A DNA stretch of 64,000 bases, taken from assembly GCF_000196855.1 (NCBI RefSeq), contig NC_014319.1, positions 744,001 to 808,000 of the forward strand, given 5' to 3'. The stretch comes from Leuconostoc gasicomitatum LMG 18811 (GTDB lineage Bacteria; Bacillota; Bacilli; Lactobacillales; Lactobacillaceae). The notes beneath the pieces were generated by a model. The model saw only the letters and a program-made list of their open reading frames with translations. It had not been told where the DNA came from and searched no databases. Positions within the stretch are counted from its first letter, which is position 1, and each line of letters opens with the position of its first letter. Positions 30,429 through 39,235 of this stretch are shown in pieces. The position numbers were made by a program, and so were the translations under genes.

Positions 30429-31118
30429 ATGTTATTAACTCTGAAACAACAATTTAAGAATACACCAGTGACAATCAGTATTTTTGTCCTAACTGTCCTT
30501 GTTTTTTTCGCCGAATTTCTGATTGGACGGGGACAAACCGATAATGGTAGCATACTAGTAGCTTTTGGTGCAAAATGGGGACCATATATTAAAGTGTATG
30601 ATCAATATTGGCGGTTAGTAACGCCATTATTTTTACATGCGGGGGTCATGCATATACTGACCAATATGCTAACGCTATGGTTCATTGGTCCCATTGCTGA
30701 AGAAACATTTGGTAGTCGTAAGTTTTTAGGATTGTATTTATTTGGCGGTATTGTCGGTAATATTATGTCTTATTTATTTGCACCTTTGACTGTTTCTGTT
30801 GGTGCCTCTTCGGCGCTTTTTGGTATGTTTGGTGGATTGATATTATATGCTGTACAATTTAAGCATGACTCTCGTATCCGTGCGCAAGGGACGATGATGG
30901 GACTTTTTGTCGTTCTAAATCTAATGTCTGGCTTTTTTTCGACAGGCATTGATATGTGGGGACACATTGGTGGTTTAATCGGTGGCATGATGTTTGCTGT
31001 TATGTTTGGTTTCTATGGTCGCTCTGGAAAATATCCAATGGCTTGGCGACTGACAATGGGTGTGGTAACGGTTTTGATACTTGCACTTGCTTTGATCGCA
31101 AAAGGAGGCGTTTCATGA
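30429..31118 (+). CDS. glpG: Rhomboid intramembrane serine protease
   Basis: 229 aa, six membrane helices. Catalytic GASSALFG with the Ser and GHIGGLIGG with the His; HAGVMHILTNM carries the conserved His and Asn of helix 2. Rhomboids cut membrane proteins within the bilayer. The order rhomboid-yqgQ-glk is the same as Bacillus yqgP-yqgQ-glcK. The start has no SD and sits 7 nt after a -10. Its stop overlaps yqgQ (ATGA). Confidence 0.9.
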   Translation: MLLTLKQQFKNTPVTISIFVLTVLVFFAEFLIGRGQTDNGSILVAFGAKWGPYIKVYDQYWRLVTPLFLHAGVMHILTNMLTLWFIGPIAEETFGSRKFLGLYLFGGIVGNIMSYLFAPLTVSVGASSALFGMFGGLILYAVQFKHDSRIRAQGTMMGLFVVLNLMSGFFSTGIDMWGHIGGLIGGMMFAVMFGFYGRSGKYPMAWRLTMGVVTVLILALALIAKGGVS

Positions 31119-31321
31119 AAAATTTTTATGACATACTAACTTATTTAAAAACGTTTGGGGTTTATATTCATGTTGGCAAACGGTTGTGGGATATTGAGAT
31201 AGCTGCATTGGAAGTTGATAATTTAAAAAAAGCAGACGTTATTGATAATAAAAAATATGCCACAATGAAGTTAATATTGGCGCATGAACATCGATTGGAA
31301 GAAGAAAATCCAAGTGATTAA
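31115..31321 (+). CDS. yqgQ: YqgQ family (DUF910) small protein
   Basis: 68 aa from ATG 31115 behind AAAGGAGG. Matches YqgQ: YDILTYLKTFGVYIH, GKRLWDIEIA, then EHRLEEE. Small helical cytosolic protein of unknown role always found by glucokinase in Firmicutes. A longer frame from 30956 overlaps glpG and is not needed. Confidence 0.85.
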   Translation: MKNFYDILTYLKTFGVYIHVGKRLWDIEIAALEVDNLKKADVIDNKKYATMKLILAHEHRLEEENPSD

Positions 31322-31360
31322 TTCTGATCAATAATTGTTTACTGAAAGTTATGAAAACGC

Positions 31361-31390
31361 TTGCAATTTGCAGGTGTTTTCTGTTAAAAT
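31361..31390 (+). promoter_or_regulatory. glk promoter
   Basis: TTGCAA (31361-31366), 18 bp, TAAAAT (31385-31390) with an extended TGT before it. A hairpin (GAAAACGCTTGCA with TGCAGGTGTTTTC) overlaps the -35 region. Confidence 0.5.
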
Positions 31391-31410
31391 GAGTGGGTAA
31401 TCAACTTACT

Positions 31411-31484
31411 AGGAGGAAACGTGTGCTGCACCGTATGTTAGAGAGCTACTCTCTTCGATGGCGGTATGTTGCACTTTTAAGATA
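31411..31484 (+). promoter_or_regulatory. SD, stem-loop, start arrangement of glk
   Basis: AGGAGG (31411-31416) is 68 nt from the glk ATG. A stem-loop can form from GTGC (31423-31426) with GCAC (31471-31474), ACCG (31430-31433) with CGGT (31462-31465) and AGAGAG (31440-31445) with CTCTCT (31449-31454). Removing it leaves 16 nt, or 6 if AAA/TTT at the base also pair. Confidence 0.4.
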
Positions 31485-31485
31485 A
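31423..31485 (+). CDS. Putative 20-codon leader ORF coupled to glk
   Basis: GTG start 6 nt after AGGAGG, 20 sense codons rich in Arg, Leu and Tyr, ending TAA that overlaps the glk ATG (TAATG). It uses the only SD in the glk leader. I infer translational coupling; the peptide itself may have no role. The same bases form the stem-loop noted for glk. Confidence 0.4.
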   Translation: MLHRMLESYSLRWRYVALLR

Positions 31486-32453
31486 TGGCTAAAGATAAAT
31501 TAATCGGTGTTGACCTTGGTGGCACAACAATTAAGTTTGCTATTTTAACTGAAACTGGTGAAATTCAACAAAAATGGTCAATTAAAACGAATGTTTTTGA
31601 TGATGGAGTACATATTGTACCAGATATTATTGAATCAATTAATCACCACCTTGACTTATATCAATTAGATCCAAAGCGTGTGATTGGGATTGGCATGGGT
31701 ACACCTGGAACGGTAAACCGGACGACTGGTACCGTGACTGGTGCTTATAACTTAAATTGGAAGACAGAACAAAATGTTAAAGCAGACATTGAATCTGGTA
31801 CTGGCTTTTTGTTGACGCTGGACAATGACGCTAACGCTGCAGCACTTGGTGAGGCTTGGAGAGGTGCTGGTAATAATGATGATGAGGTATCATTTATTAC
31901 ACTTGGTACCGGTGTTGGTGGTGGTTTAGTCTCCAATGGTCAACTGATTCATGGAACTGCCGGTGCAGGTGGTGAAATTGGGCATGTTGTTGTTGAACCC
32001 AACGGTTACTTATGTACTTGTGGGAACAAAGGTTGCTTGGAACAATATACTTCGGCGACCGGTGTTGTACACTTAGCACAAGATTTTTCTGAAGAGTATG
32101 TTGGTTCATCAAAGCTAAAACAATTAATTGCTAATGGGGATGAAGTCACTTCAAAAATTGTGTTTGATTTAGCAAAAGATGGTGATTTTTTGGCTAATAA
32201 AGTTATTGATAAAGTGGCATATTACTTAGGCTATGCTACAGCAGCTATGTCTAACATATTAAATCCATCAGCTGTTGTTATTGGTGGTGGTGTGGCCGCA
32301 GCGGGAGAGTTTTTACGTGCCCGTGTAGAAAAAAATTGGCAAACATTTGCTTTTCCAACAGTTAGAAGTACAACACGTGTTAAATTAGCCGAACTAGGTA
32401 ATGATGCTGGCGTCATTGGCGCAGCATCATTGGCACGTGTTGACACTAACTAA
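31485..32453 (+). CDS. glcK: Glucokinase (ROK family)
   Basis: 322 aa from ATG 31485; an upstream in-frame ATG at 31458 lacks an SD. Phosphorylates glucose with ATP. IGVDLGGTTIKFA is the phosphate loop, LDNDANAAALGE holds the catalytic Asp, EIGHVVVEPNG and CTCGNKGCLEQY give the ROK zinc motif. Position after yqgQ is conserved. Translation probably depends on the upstream leader ORF or its hairpin. Confidence 0.93.
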   Translation: MAKDKLIGVDLGGTTIKFAILTETGEIQQKWSIKTNVFDDGVHIVPDIIESINHHLDLYQLDPKRVIGIGMGTPGTVNRTTGTVTGAYNLNWKTEQNVKADIESGTGFLLTLDNDANAAALGEAWRGAGNNDDEVSFITLGTGVGGGLVSNGQLIHGTAGAGGEIGHVVVEPNGYLCTCGNKGCLEQYTSATGVVHLAQDFSEEYVGSSKLKQLIANGDEVTSKIVFDLAKDGDFLANKVIDKVAYYLGYATAAMSNILNPSAVVIGGGVAAAGEFLRARVEKNWQTFAFPTVRSTTRVKLAELGNDAGVIGAASLARVDTN

Positions 32454-32469
32454 ATAAGTAAAATTAACT

Positions 32470-32493
32470 AACAACCGTCTGGTTGTTTTTTTT
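32470..32493 (+). terminator. Terminator of glk
   Basis: AACAACC, GTCT, GGTTGTT, then a T run. Confidence 0.85.
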
Positions 32494-32604
32494 GACACGT
32501 TTTTTAATAAACAACACTTTATAGGTTAAAAAAGGTATAATGTAAGGTATTGTTAATTAAATAATAAGCTATAAGCGACTTGTTTTACAGAAAGAAGATA
32601 CAAA

Positions 32605-33393
32605 ATGATTACTTTAAAATCACCAAGAGAAATAGAAGCAATGCGCCAATCTGGTGCAATTATTGCTGGTATGCATCATATGTTACAAGACTTAATTAAA
32701 CCAGGGATTGATACATGGGAAATTGAAACAAAATCACGTGACTATATTGAAAGCCATGGTGCTGTACCTTCACAAATTGGATTTGAAGGCTTTAAGTATG
32801 CAACAACAATTAGTGTTAATAATGAAGTAGCTCATGGATTGCCTCGTAAAGGGTTACATTTAAAAAATGGTGATTTGGTCAAGGTAGATACAGTCGTTGC
32901 GCTTAAAGGCGCTGTATCGGATTCAGCGTGGTCTTATGCTGTGGGCGAAGTAACACCTGAAATACAAAAGTTAATGGCTGTGACAAAAAAGGCCATGTAT
33001 TTAGGAATTGATCAAGCAGTTATTGGTAATCGTATTGGCGATATTGGCAATGCAATTCAGCAATATACTGAAGTTGAAAATCATTACGGTGATGTACGCC
33101 AGTATATTGGTCACGGTGTTGGGCCAACAATGCACGAAGAACCACAAGTGCCACATTATGGTAAACCAGGTCATGGCATTCGTTTACGCGAAGGCATGGT
33201 TATCACGATTGAACCAATGATTAATATTGGTGGCTGGGAAGTTGATACTGATGATACGGCTGAAGATGGTTGGACTGTTACAACTAGTGATGGCTCATGG
33301 TCAGCGCAATATGAACATACACTAGCAATTACAAAAGAAGGGCCAAAAATACTAACAAGTCAAGATGCAAAATTCGATGCAAAATATTTGTAA
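32605..33393 (+). CDS. map: Methionine aminopeptidase, type I
   Basis: 262 aa. Removes the initiator Met from new proteins. Metal ligands lie in VKVDTVVALKGAVSDSAW (two Asp), YIGHGVGPTMHEEP (His), TIEPMI (Glu) and QYEHTLAI (Glu). GAAAGAAGAT precedes the ATG, and a TATAAT lies in the 5' region near 32536. It marks the left border of the glycan region; the next gene begins 15 bases later. Confidence 0.93.
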   Translation: MITLKSPREIEAMRQSGAIIAGMHHMLQDLIKPGIDTWEIETKSRDYIESHGAVPSQIGFEGFKYATTISVNNEVAHGLPRKGLHLKNGDLVKVDTVVALKGAVSDSAWSYAVGEVTPEIQKLMAVTKKAMYLGIDQAVIGNRIGDIGNAIQQYTEVENHYGDVRQYIGHGVGPTMHEEPQVPHYGKPGHGIRLREGMVITIEPMINIGGWEVDTDDTAEDGWTVTTSDGSWSAQYEHTLAITKEGPKILTSQDAKFDAKYL

Positions 33394-33408
33394 AAGTAGG
33401 TTAAAAAT

Positions 33409-34044
33409 TTGAAAATCAAGCCAAAACACAAATCATATTTAATTACTAAACGACTCATTGATGTGGTTTTTGCGTTACTTGGATTAATTGTGTTATCTCC
33501 CATATTTGTGATAGTATTTGTAATTTTAAAAATAGATAGTCCAAAATCATCGGCGTTATTTGAACAACAACGAATTGGTAAAGATGGTAAACCGTTTCAC
33601 ATTTATAAATTCCGTTCAATGGTTCCAAACGCTGAGGAAATTTTAAAAGCAGATAAGGTATTATACGAAAAATATGTTGCTAGTGGTTATAAACTACCAA
33701 CAAAAGAAGACCCACGAATTACAAAATTAGGTTCTTTTTTACGTCGTTCAACCATTGATGAATTACCACAATTTTGGAATATGTTGATTGGTGATATGAG
33801 TTTAGTCGGGCCGCGTCCGATTGTTGCTGAAGAACTAAAAGAATATGGTGATCAAAAGGATATATTCTTGTCAGTTAGACCTGGTGCATTGGGTCTATGG
33901 CAAGCTAGTGGTCGGTCACTCATTGAATATCCAGAACGAACACAAATAGAATTAGAGTATGTTGCAAATGCAGGCTTTTTTTATGATATTAGTATCGTAT
34001 TTAGAAACGTGATTGCAATTTTTAAATCTAAAGGGGCCTATTAA
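33409..34044 (+). CDS. Undecaprenyl-phosphate sugar phosphotransferase
   Basis: 211 aa from a TTG start after AAGTAGG. Bacterial sugar transferase (PF02397 type): one N-terminal membrane hairpin (about 18-42), then RIGKDGKPFHIYKFRSM, STIDELPQFWNML, and DMSLVGPRPI, the catalytic and phosphate-binding motifs. It loads the first sugar phosphate onto undecaprenyl phosphate to begin a surface glycan. First gene of the glycan island, just after map. No Wzx or Wzy is in the window. Confidence 0.88.
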   Translation: MKIKPKHKSYLITKRLIDVVFALLGLIVLSPIFVIVFVILKIDSPKSSALFEQQRIGKDGKPFHIYKFRSMVPNAEEILKADKVLYEKYVASGYKLPTKEDPRITKLGSFLRRSTIDELPQFWNMLIGDMSLVGPRPIVAEELKEYGDQKDIFLSVRPGALGLWQASGRSLIEYPERTQIELEYVANAGFFYDISIVFRNVIAIFKSKGAY

Positions 34045-34167
34045 ACTGATGAAAGATCTAAATAAGCCAATGCTAGCTTTATATAAAAAATAGGTAACGT
34101 TAAAATAAAATAATAGTCTCTACTAGCTAATTCGATATTGTAGAGCTAGGTGATTTGGTAAAAAAAT

Positions 34168-34947
34168 ATGGTTGATAAAATTCAAATCTTGGTAGCAGCA
34201 CACAAAAAAGCATCAATGCCTCAAAAAGAATGTATGTATACACCGATTCAAGTTGGGTCAGCACTTGCTTCTGAAAAATTTGCTGGATTTTTATACGATA
34301 ATAATGGGGTCAATATTTCTGCTAAAAATCCATATTTCAATGAATTAACAGCTTTATATTGGGCAAGACATAATTCTGATGCAGATGTTATTGGACTTGT
34401 ACATTATCGCCGTTTTTTTTCAATTTCGAAGAAAAAAAGTTTGAGTGCAATTTTATCTGAGCCGGATTTACGTGAGTTGTTACAAACAACCGCTGTTATC
34501 GTACCTAAAAAGCGACGATACTGGATTGAAAGTAGTCAGTCACATTACCGTCATGCACATCATGGTGAATCATTAGATGTCTTACGTTCTGTGATTGCAA
34601 CACGTCAACCAGACTATTTAGATTCCTACGATCGAAATATGGCACATAGCTGGGCACATATGTTCAATATGTTCATTATGAAGCGAAATAAATTTGACGC
34701 GTATATGGACTGGTTATTTGATATACTATTTGCAGTTGAAGTGCAAATACAAGATGATGTTGTGCAGTGGGATCACTATGAACAAAGAGTTTATGGATTT
34801 TTAAGTGAGCGTTTGTTGGATGTTTGGTTGGATAAAAATCATATCAATTATCAAGAAGTTCCCGTTATTTTCATGGAAAGACAAAATTGGTTGCTTAAGG
34901 GGGGGAGATTTTTGGCCCGAAAAATCGGCATAGGGCGAATTGTGTAA
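34168..34947 (+). CDS. DUF4422 glycosyltransferase
   Basis: 259 aa. DUF4422 family: IQILVAAHKK, YTPIQVGSA, NPYFNELTALYWAR and VIGLVHYRRFFS. Members are capsule or EPS glycosyltransferases. The nearest SD (AGGTGA, 34148) is 14 nt from the ATG, and a TTG-initiated six-codon frame ends inside the start. Lies in the glycan island after the initiating transferase. Confidence 0.8.
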   Translation: MVDKIQILVAAHKKASMPQKECMYTPIQVGSALASEKFAGFLYDNNGVNISAKNPYFNELTALYWARHNSDADVIGLVHYRRFFSISKKKSLSAILSEPDLRELLQTTAVIVPKKRRYWIESSQSHYRHAHHGESLDVLRSVIATRQPDYLDSYDRNMAHSWAHMFNMFIMKRNKFDAYMDWLFDILFAVEVQIQDDVVQWDHYEQRVYGFLSERLLDVWLDKNHINYQEVPVIFMERQNWLLKGGRFLARKIGIGRIV

Positions 34948-35182
34948 AGAGTTGGGAAATGTTTTCATAAAAACTGAATTTCATGTTACATCACATATAG
35001 TTTGAGGTTAAACCAATATTGTATTTTTGGTATTGTTCATTCAGAGTAGTGCATAATTTGGGATAGTAAATAATTTAATTATTTTTAATTTACTGAAGTT
35101 AACTGTTTTGAGCTTTAACGTTTTATACTTAGCAATAGCATAGTGTACACGTAGATGTTTTTCTAAGAAGAAAGAAGAAATA

Positions 35183-36388
35183 ATGAGTAGAAATACTTTT
35201 TTAAAAATTATAATGATACCATTTGTTTTAATTAATATTATGATTATTAAGGAAACAACAGTTTCTGCTAATATAAATAATCAAGAAATTGTTAATGAAC
35301 ATGGTGCACTGTTAAGTCAACTAGCTGACGATGATAGTAATGCATTTGTGAGTAATAATGTTCAAAATGGATTTATAAATAATAATAGTCAAGTATATTA
35401 TTATAATAACCAAGGTCAAATGATTTATGGTGAACAAAAAATTGATAATAATTGGTATTATTTTGATAAAATAACCGGAGCAATGGCAATAGGCTTCCAA
35501 AATTTAGGCAATAAAACAGTTTATTATAATAATCAAGGTCAAATGATTTATGGTGAACAAAAAATTGATAATAATTGGTATTATTTTGATAAAATAACCG
35601 GAGCAATGACAATAGGCTTTCAAAATTTAGGCAATAAAACAGTTTATTATAATAACCAAGGTCAAATGATTTATGGTGAACAAAAAATTGATAATAATTG
35701 GTATTACTTCGACAAAGTAACCGGAGCAATGGCAATAGGCTTCCAAAATTTAGGCAATAAAACAGTTTATTATAATAGCCAAGGTCAAATGATTTATGGT
35801 GAACAAAAAATTGATAATAATTGGTATTATTTTGATAAAATAACCGGAGCAATGACAATAGGCTTTCAAAATTTAGGCAATAAAACAGTTTATTATAATA
35901 GTCAAGGTCAAATGATTTATGGTGAACAAAAAATTGATAATAATTGGTATTACTTCGACAAAGTAACCGGAGCTATATCTGATGATAGTACTATTGTTCC
36001 TAAAAATGCTAAAGAGGCTGGTATTAATGGATACAATAACGGCGGCTGGGGCTACTATAGTCATAATTGTACAGCATTTGTCGCAGGCGTTTTAAGTGCT
36101 CAGGGAGTTCCAGACTCGGTAATTAGAGGACTAGGCAATGGATCTGAGTGGGCAAGCTGTGCAAGGAATAAAGGACTTCGGGTTGATTTAATTCCAGAAC
36201 CTGGCACTGCTATTTCATTTAAAGGGGGAACTTCATTGTATCCATATGCTGAAGGCCATGTCGCGTATGTTACTAGTATAAACAATGATGGAACATTTAA
36301 CATAATTGAAGGTAATTATAGTGGGTTGGCATATCATGAAAGAATAATTAGGGTAGACTCGACTGTAGCGGGAATTATACATTTTTAA
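35183..36388 (+). CDS. Secreted CHAP hydrolase with five wall-binding repeats
   Basis: 401 aa. Signal peptide (1-29, likely cut after VSA), a short linker, five tandem 41-aa units (about 71-265) of the choline/glucan-binding type with NNWYYFDKITGAM and VYYNNQGQMIYG, then a CHAP amidase/endopeptidase domain (about 285-401) with Cys in SHNCTAFVAG and His in EGHVAYVTS. Predicted peptidoglycan hydrolase bound to wall or extracellular glucan. Very AT-rich and lying in the glycan island, so acquired or variable DNA is likely. The SD is weak. Confidence 0.85.
   Translation: MSRNTFLKIIMIPFVLINIMIIKETTVSANINNQEIVNEHGALLSQLADDDSNAFVSNNVQNGFINNNSQVYYYNNQGQMIYGEQKIDNNWYYFDKITGAMAIGFQNLGNKTVYYNNQGQMIYGEQKIDNNWYYFDKITGAMTIGFQNLGNKTVYYNNQGQMIYGEQKIDNNWYYFDKVTGAMAIGFQNLGNKTVYYNSQGQMIYGEQKIDNNWYYFDKITGAMTIGFQNLGNKTVYYNSQGQMIYGEQKIDNNWYYFDKVTGAISDDSTIVPKNAKEAGINGYNNGGWGYYSHNCTAFVAGVLSAQGVPDSVIRGLGNGSEWASCARNKGLRVDLIPEPGTAISFKGGTSLYPYAEGHVAYVTSINNDGTFNIIEGNYSGLAYHERIIRVDSTVAGIIHF
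35393..35976 (+). repeat. Five 123-bp tandem repeats in the CHAP gene
   Basis: The word CAAGGTCAAATGATTTATGG starts at 35411, 35534, 35657, 35780 and 35903, exactly 123 bp apart. Units 2 and 4 share ATGACAATAGGCTTT; units 1 and 3 share ATGGCAATAGGCTTCC; units 3 and 5 share TACTTCGACAAAGTAACC. That two-unit pattern suggests duplication of 246-bp blocks. Units are nearly identical in DNA, so copy number can change by recombination. Confidence 0.9.
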
Positions 36389-36461
36389 TTCTATTTTTTC
36401 TGAATAAACTTGAATTTTTAAAGATGTAACAGGTATAAAATAGACATACTGTAATTAACGT

Positions 36462-36493
36462 AGTGCTTTGCATATATGTGGGGTGCTTTTTTG
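36462..36493 (+). terminator. Probable terminator of CHAP gene
   Basis: AGTGCTTTGC and GTGGGGTGCT can pair with several G-T pairs, followed by six T. Confidence 0.4.
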
Positions 36494-37028
36494 TTTTTAA
36501 AACTAATAATATGTATTCATGGTAGATAAAATATATACTTATTTATTGTTATAAAAGTTTTAAATAATGTATAATGATGTGAAATAATCAATAAAATATG
36601 GCATACAATATTGTAGAATCGAGAATAAATGATATTAAAGGATAGAAAAACTAATATTGTTAATGTCTGCATACAATGAAAGTCAAACAATTATTAAAAT
36701 GATTGGAAATGTAAGAAAGTTACAAAAATTATTTTAGGCATTAAAATATAAGGTTATGACAATAATTTAACTCATAATACTGAAACGTTGGTTGAACAGA
36801 ATAAGTTAATAAGATGAGCATGACTATATTTGATACAGATTTGTTTATATATTGAAGCAGTTATAGTAGATATACTATGTTCCTGTTTTCTATATTTCGT
36901 CTCATTTTTTTCAGTACGCTATTATCAAAAAAGACTTAAAAATTTCATGTCGTTAATTAAAAATTGATTCGCAAAAAAATGTTTTACAATATGCAAAGTT
37001 GATGCGTCTCAGGTATAATGGAGATATT
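36494..37028. other. AT-rich gap between CHAP gene and glf
   Basis: Holds the decayed GT2 fragment (36633-36817) and the glf -10 (37014-37019). The rest is AT-rich with no frame or structure I can support. Confidence 0.5.
36633..36817 (+). pseudogene. Decayed family 2 glycosyltransferase remnant
   Basis: One frame gives LILLMSAYNESQTIIKMIGN, the opening strand and NE motif of a GT2 enzyme, and stops at 36742. After a frame change the DNA reads YDNNLTHNTETLVEQ, close to the usual VYDNNSTDNTE motif. A one-base loss in the GTTATGAC stretch explains the shift. Spacing between the two motifs (about 30 residues) is right for GT2. The rest of the gene is gone. Confidence 0.55.
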
Positions 37029-38219
37029 ATGGTAAATAAATTTAATACAAAAAATTATGATTATTTAATTGTTGGTGCAGGGCCATTTGGCATGATTTTT
37101 GCATATGAAGCAGCCAAACGTGGAAAAAAGTCGTTGATCGTAGAAAAGCGGCCTTATATTGCTGGAAATACCCATACACATGTAGAACATGGTATTACAG
37201 TTCATGATTTTGGTGCACACATTTTTCATACGGATAATAAGGAAGTATGGGATTATATTCGCCAATTTGCTGAATTTAATGGCTATCAAAACCAAGTTGT
37301 CGCAAATTATCAGGGCACTTTATATAATTTGCCATTTAATATGAATACATTTTATCAAATGTGGGGAACGAAGACGCCCGATGAAGCGCAGGCAAAAATT
37401 GCTGAGCAACGCGAATTGGCGTTGAAAGATTTAGGAAACCGTCAACCACGTAATTTGGAAGAACAAGCTATTTCTTTGATTGGTACTGATATTTATGAAA
37501 AATTAATCAAAGGTTATACTGAAAAGCAATGGGGACGTCCAGCAACCGAACTACCGGCGTTTATTATAAAACGATTACCAGTACGTTTTATTTACGATAA
37601 TAACTATTTCAATCATCGTTATCAAGGGATACCGGTTGGTGGTTATACGCAAATATTTGAGCGGATGTTATCACAATCACAAGGTTTAATTGATGTGTTA
37701 ACCGATACAGACTTTTTTGATCACAAAGAAACACTATTGTCAGAGTTTCCGCGGGTTTTGTATACTGGGATGATTGATCAATTCTTTGATTATCAATTTG
37801 GTGAGTTAGAGTATCGCTCATTACGCTTTGAAAGTGAAGTGATTGATTCTGATAATTATCAAGGGAATGCAGTGATTAATTATACAGATGCTAAAACACC
37901 CTATACGCGCGTAATGGAATGGCGCCATCTTGATGGCTTGGCGGATGCAGGTAAGACAATCATTACCAAAGAATATCCACAAGAGTGGGATCGATCGAAA
38001 GAAGCGTATTACCCAGTTAATAATGATAAAAACACACAAATTTACAAGCAATATGCACAAGAGGCACGCCAAAAACATCCAGAAATTATTTTTGGTGGTC
38101 GACTAGGTAAATACCGTTATTTTGATATGGATCAAGTATTTAATGATGCATTCCATACTGTACGAGAAGAGTTTAACGTTGCTGCAGATTTTAATTTTGC
38201 ACATGATGACACGAAGTAA
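37029..38219 (+). CDS. glf: UDP-galactopyranose mutase
   Basis: 396 aa from ATG 37029, chosen for GGAG at 37020; an upstream in-frame ATG (36999) precedes the TATAAT at 37014-37019. Flavoenzyme that makes UDP-galactofuranose. FAD-binding IVGAGPFGM, FGAHIFHTDNK, YTEKQWG, and IPVGGYTQIFERML are all typical. The short gap between -10 and ATG means a very short leader. It supplies Galf to the transferase at 39.8 kb. Confidence 0.93.
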   Translation: MVNKFNTKNYDYLIVGAGPFGMIFAYEAAKRGKKSLIVEKRPYIAGNTHTHVEHGITVHDFGAHIFHTDNKEVWDYIRQFAEFNGYQNQVVANYQGTLYNLPFNMNTFYQMWGTKTPDEAQAKIAEQRELALKDLGNRQPRNLEEQAISLIGTDIYEKLIKGYTEKQWGRPATELPAFIIKRLPVRFIYDNNYFNHRYQGIPVGGYTQIFERMLSQSQGLIDVLTDTDFFDHKETLLSEFPRVLYTGMIDQFFDYQFGELEYRSLRFESEVIDSDNYQGNAVINYTDAKTPYTRVMEWRHLDGLADAGKTIITKEYPQEWDRSKEAYYPVNNDKNTQIYKQYAQEARQKHPEIIFGGRLGKYRYFDMDQVFNDAFHTVREEFNVAADFNFAHDDTK

Positions 38220-38258
38220 AATGCCCAATGGGGCGTACATAAAAATTTAGGACCTAAA

Positions 38259-39218
38259 ATGACAGAAAAAATTGACAAGTATTCAATTGAAAAACCAGAA
38301 GTATTATCACTTGTGGTGCCCGTTCATAATGAAGAAGAAACAATTCAAACTTTTTATGATACTTTATCTGCTCTGAAAGATAAATTAACAGCCACAATAC
38401 AGTATCATTTTGTTGACGATGGTTCGACAGATCACACACTTAGTATTCTTCGTGAATTAGCTAATCGTGATGAAAATGTCCACTACATTAGTTTTTCTCG
38501 TAATTTCGGAAAGGAAGCTGGACTTTATGCTGGTCTGCAACAAACAACTGGACAATATGTTGCTGTGATGGATGTCGATTTACAAGACCCACCAGAATTA
38601 TTGCCACAAATGTTGCAGGATGTCCAGAGTGGCGATTATGATGCTGTGGGCACACGACGAGCTGATCGGTCAGGCGAGGCCAAAATACGATCATGGTTTT
38701 CTGCACAATTTTATGTGTGGATGAATAAAATAAGTGAAACACAGCTTGTCGATGGCGCACGTGATTATCGTGTGATGACAAGGCAGATGGTTAATGCAAT
38801 CTTGTCAATGAGTGAGAATCAACGATTTAGTAAAGGCATATTTAGTTGGGTTGGCTTTAAAACAAAGTATATCCCATTTGAAAATAGGGAACGTGTTGCG
38901 GGCAGCACGTCATGGTCATTTTGGTCATTATCAAAATATGCTATCGCGGGCATTGTTTCATTTTCAACTTTCCCATTAACGATTATAACTGGTCTTGGAT
39001 TCCTCTCGTTTGGTATCTCACTATTGAGTGCGGCTTTTATTGTTATTCGTGCTTTAGCTTACAATAACAGCGCTGCGGGTTGGCCATCAATTGTAACAAT
39101 TATTTTATTTATTGGTGGTATACAGTTGCTAAGTTTGGGTGTTATTGGTCGTTATATCGCTGCTATCTTTTTAGAATCGAAACATCGACCAATTTATATT
39201 ACCCGAGAAGAAAAATAA
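38259..39218 (+). CDS. Membrane-bound GT2 glycosyltransferase (GtrB/CsbB type)
   Basis: 319 aa. GT2 domain (20-230) with PVHNEEETI, HFVDDGSTD, SRNFGKEAG, MDVDLQDPPE (DxD-like) and a closing region near RERVAGSTSW; two C-terminal membrane helices (about 235-300). Such enzymes attach a sugar from UDP-sugar to undecaprenyl phosphate for side-chain decoration outside the cell. Lies between glf and tagD, 17 bases before the latter. Confidence 0.88.
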   Translation: MTEKIDKYSIEKPEVLSLVVPVHNEEETIQTFYDTLSALKDKLTATIQYHFVDDGSTDHTLSILRELANRDENVHYISFSRNFGKEAGLYAGLQQTTGQYVAVMDVDLQDPPELLPQMLQDVQSGDYDAVGTRRADRSGEAKIRSWFSAQFYVWMNKISETQLVDGARDYRVMTRQMVNAILSMSENQRFSKGIFSWVGFKTKYIPFENRERVAGSTSWSFWSLSKYAIAGIVSFSTFPLTIITGLGFLSFGISLLSAAFIVIRALAYNNSAAGWPSIVTIILFIGGIQLLSLGVIGRYIAAIFLESKHRPIYITREEK

Positions 39219-39235
39219 TTAAAGGATTATCGACT

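Noticed and set aside
35373-35858. 161-codon open frame antisense to the CHAP repeats
   Set aside because: It is open only because the repeated DNA keeps the opposite strand free of stops; no SD and the product is the reverse image of the repeats.
35393-35976. Possible CRISPR-like array
   Set aside because: Repeats are 123 bp, contiguous, in frame and protein-coding with no unique spacers.
36999-37028. Earlier ATG for glf
   Set aside because: It lies upstream of the predicted -10 (37014-37019) and has no SD.
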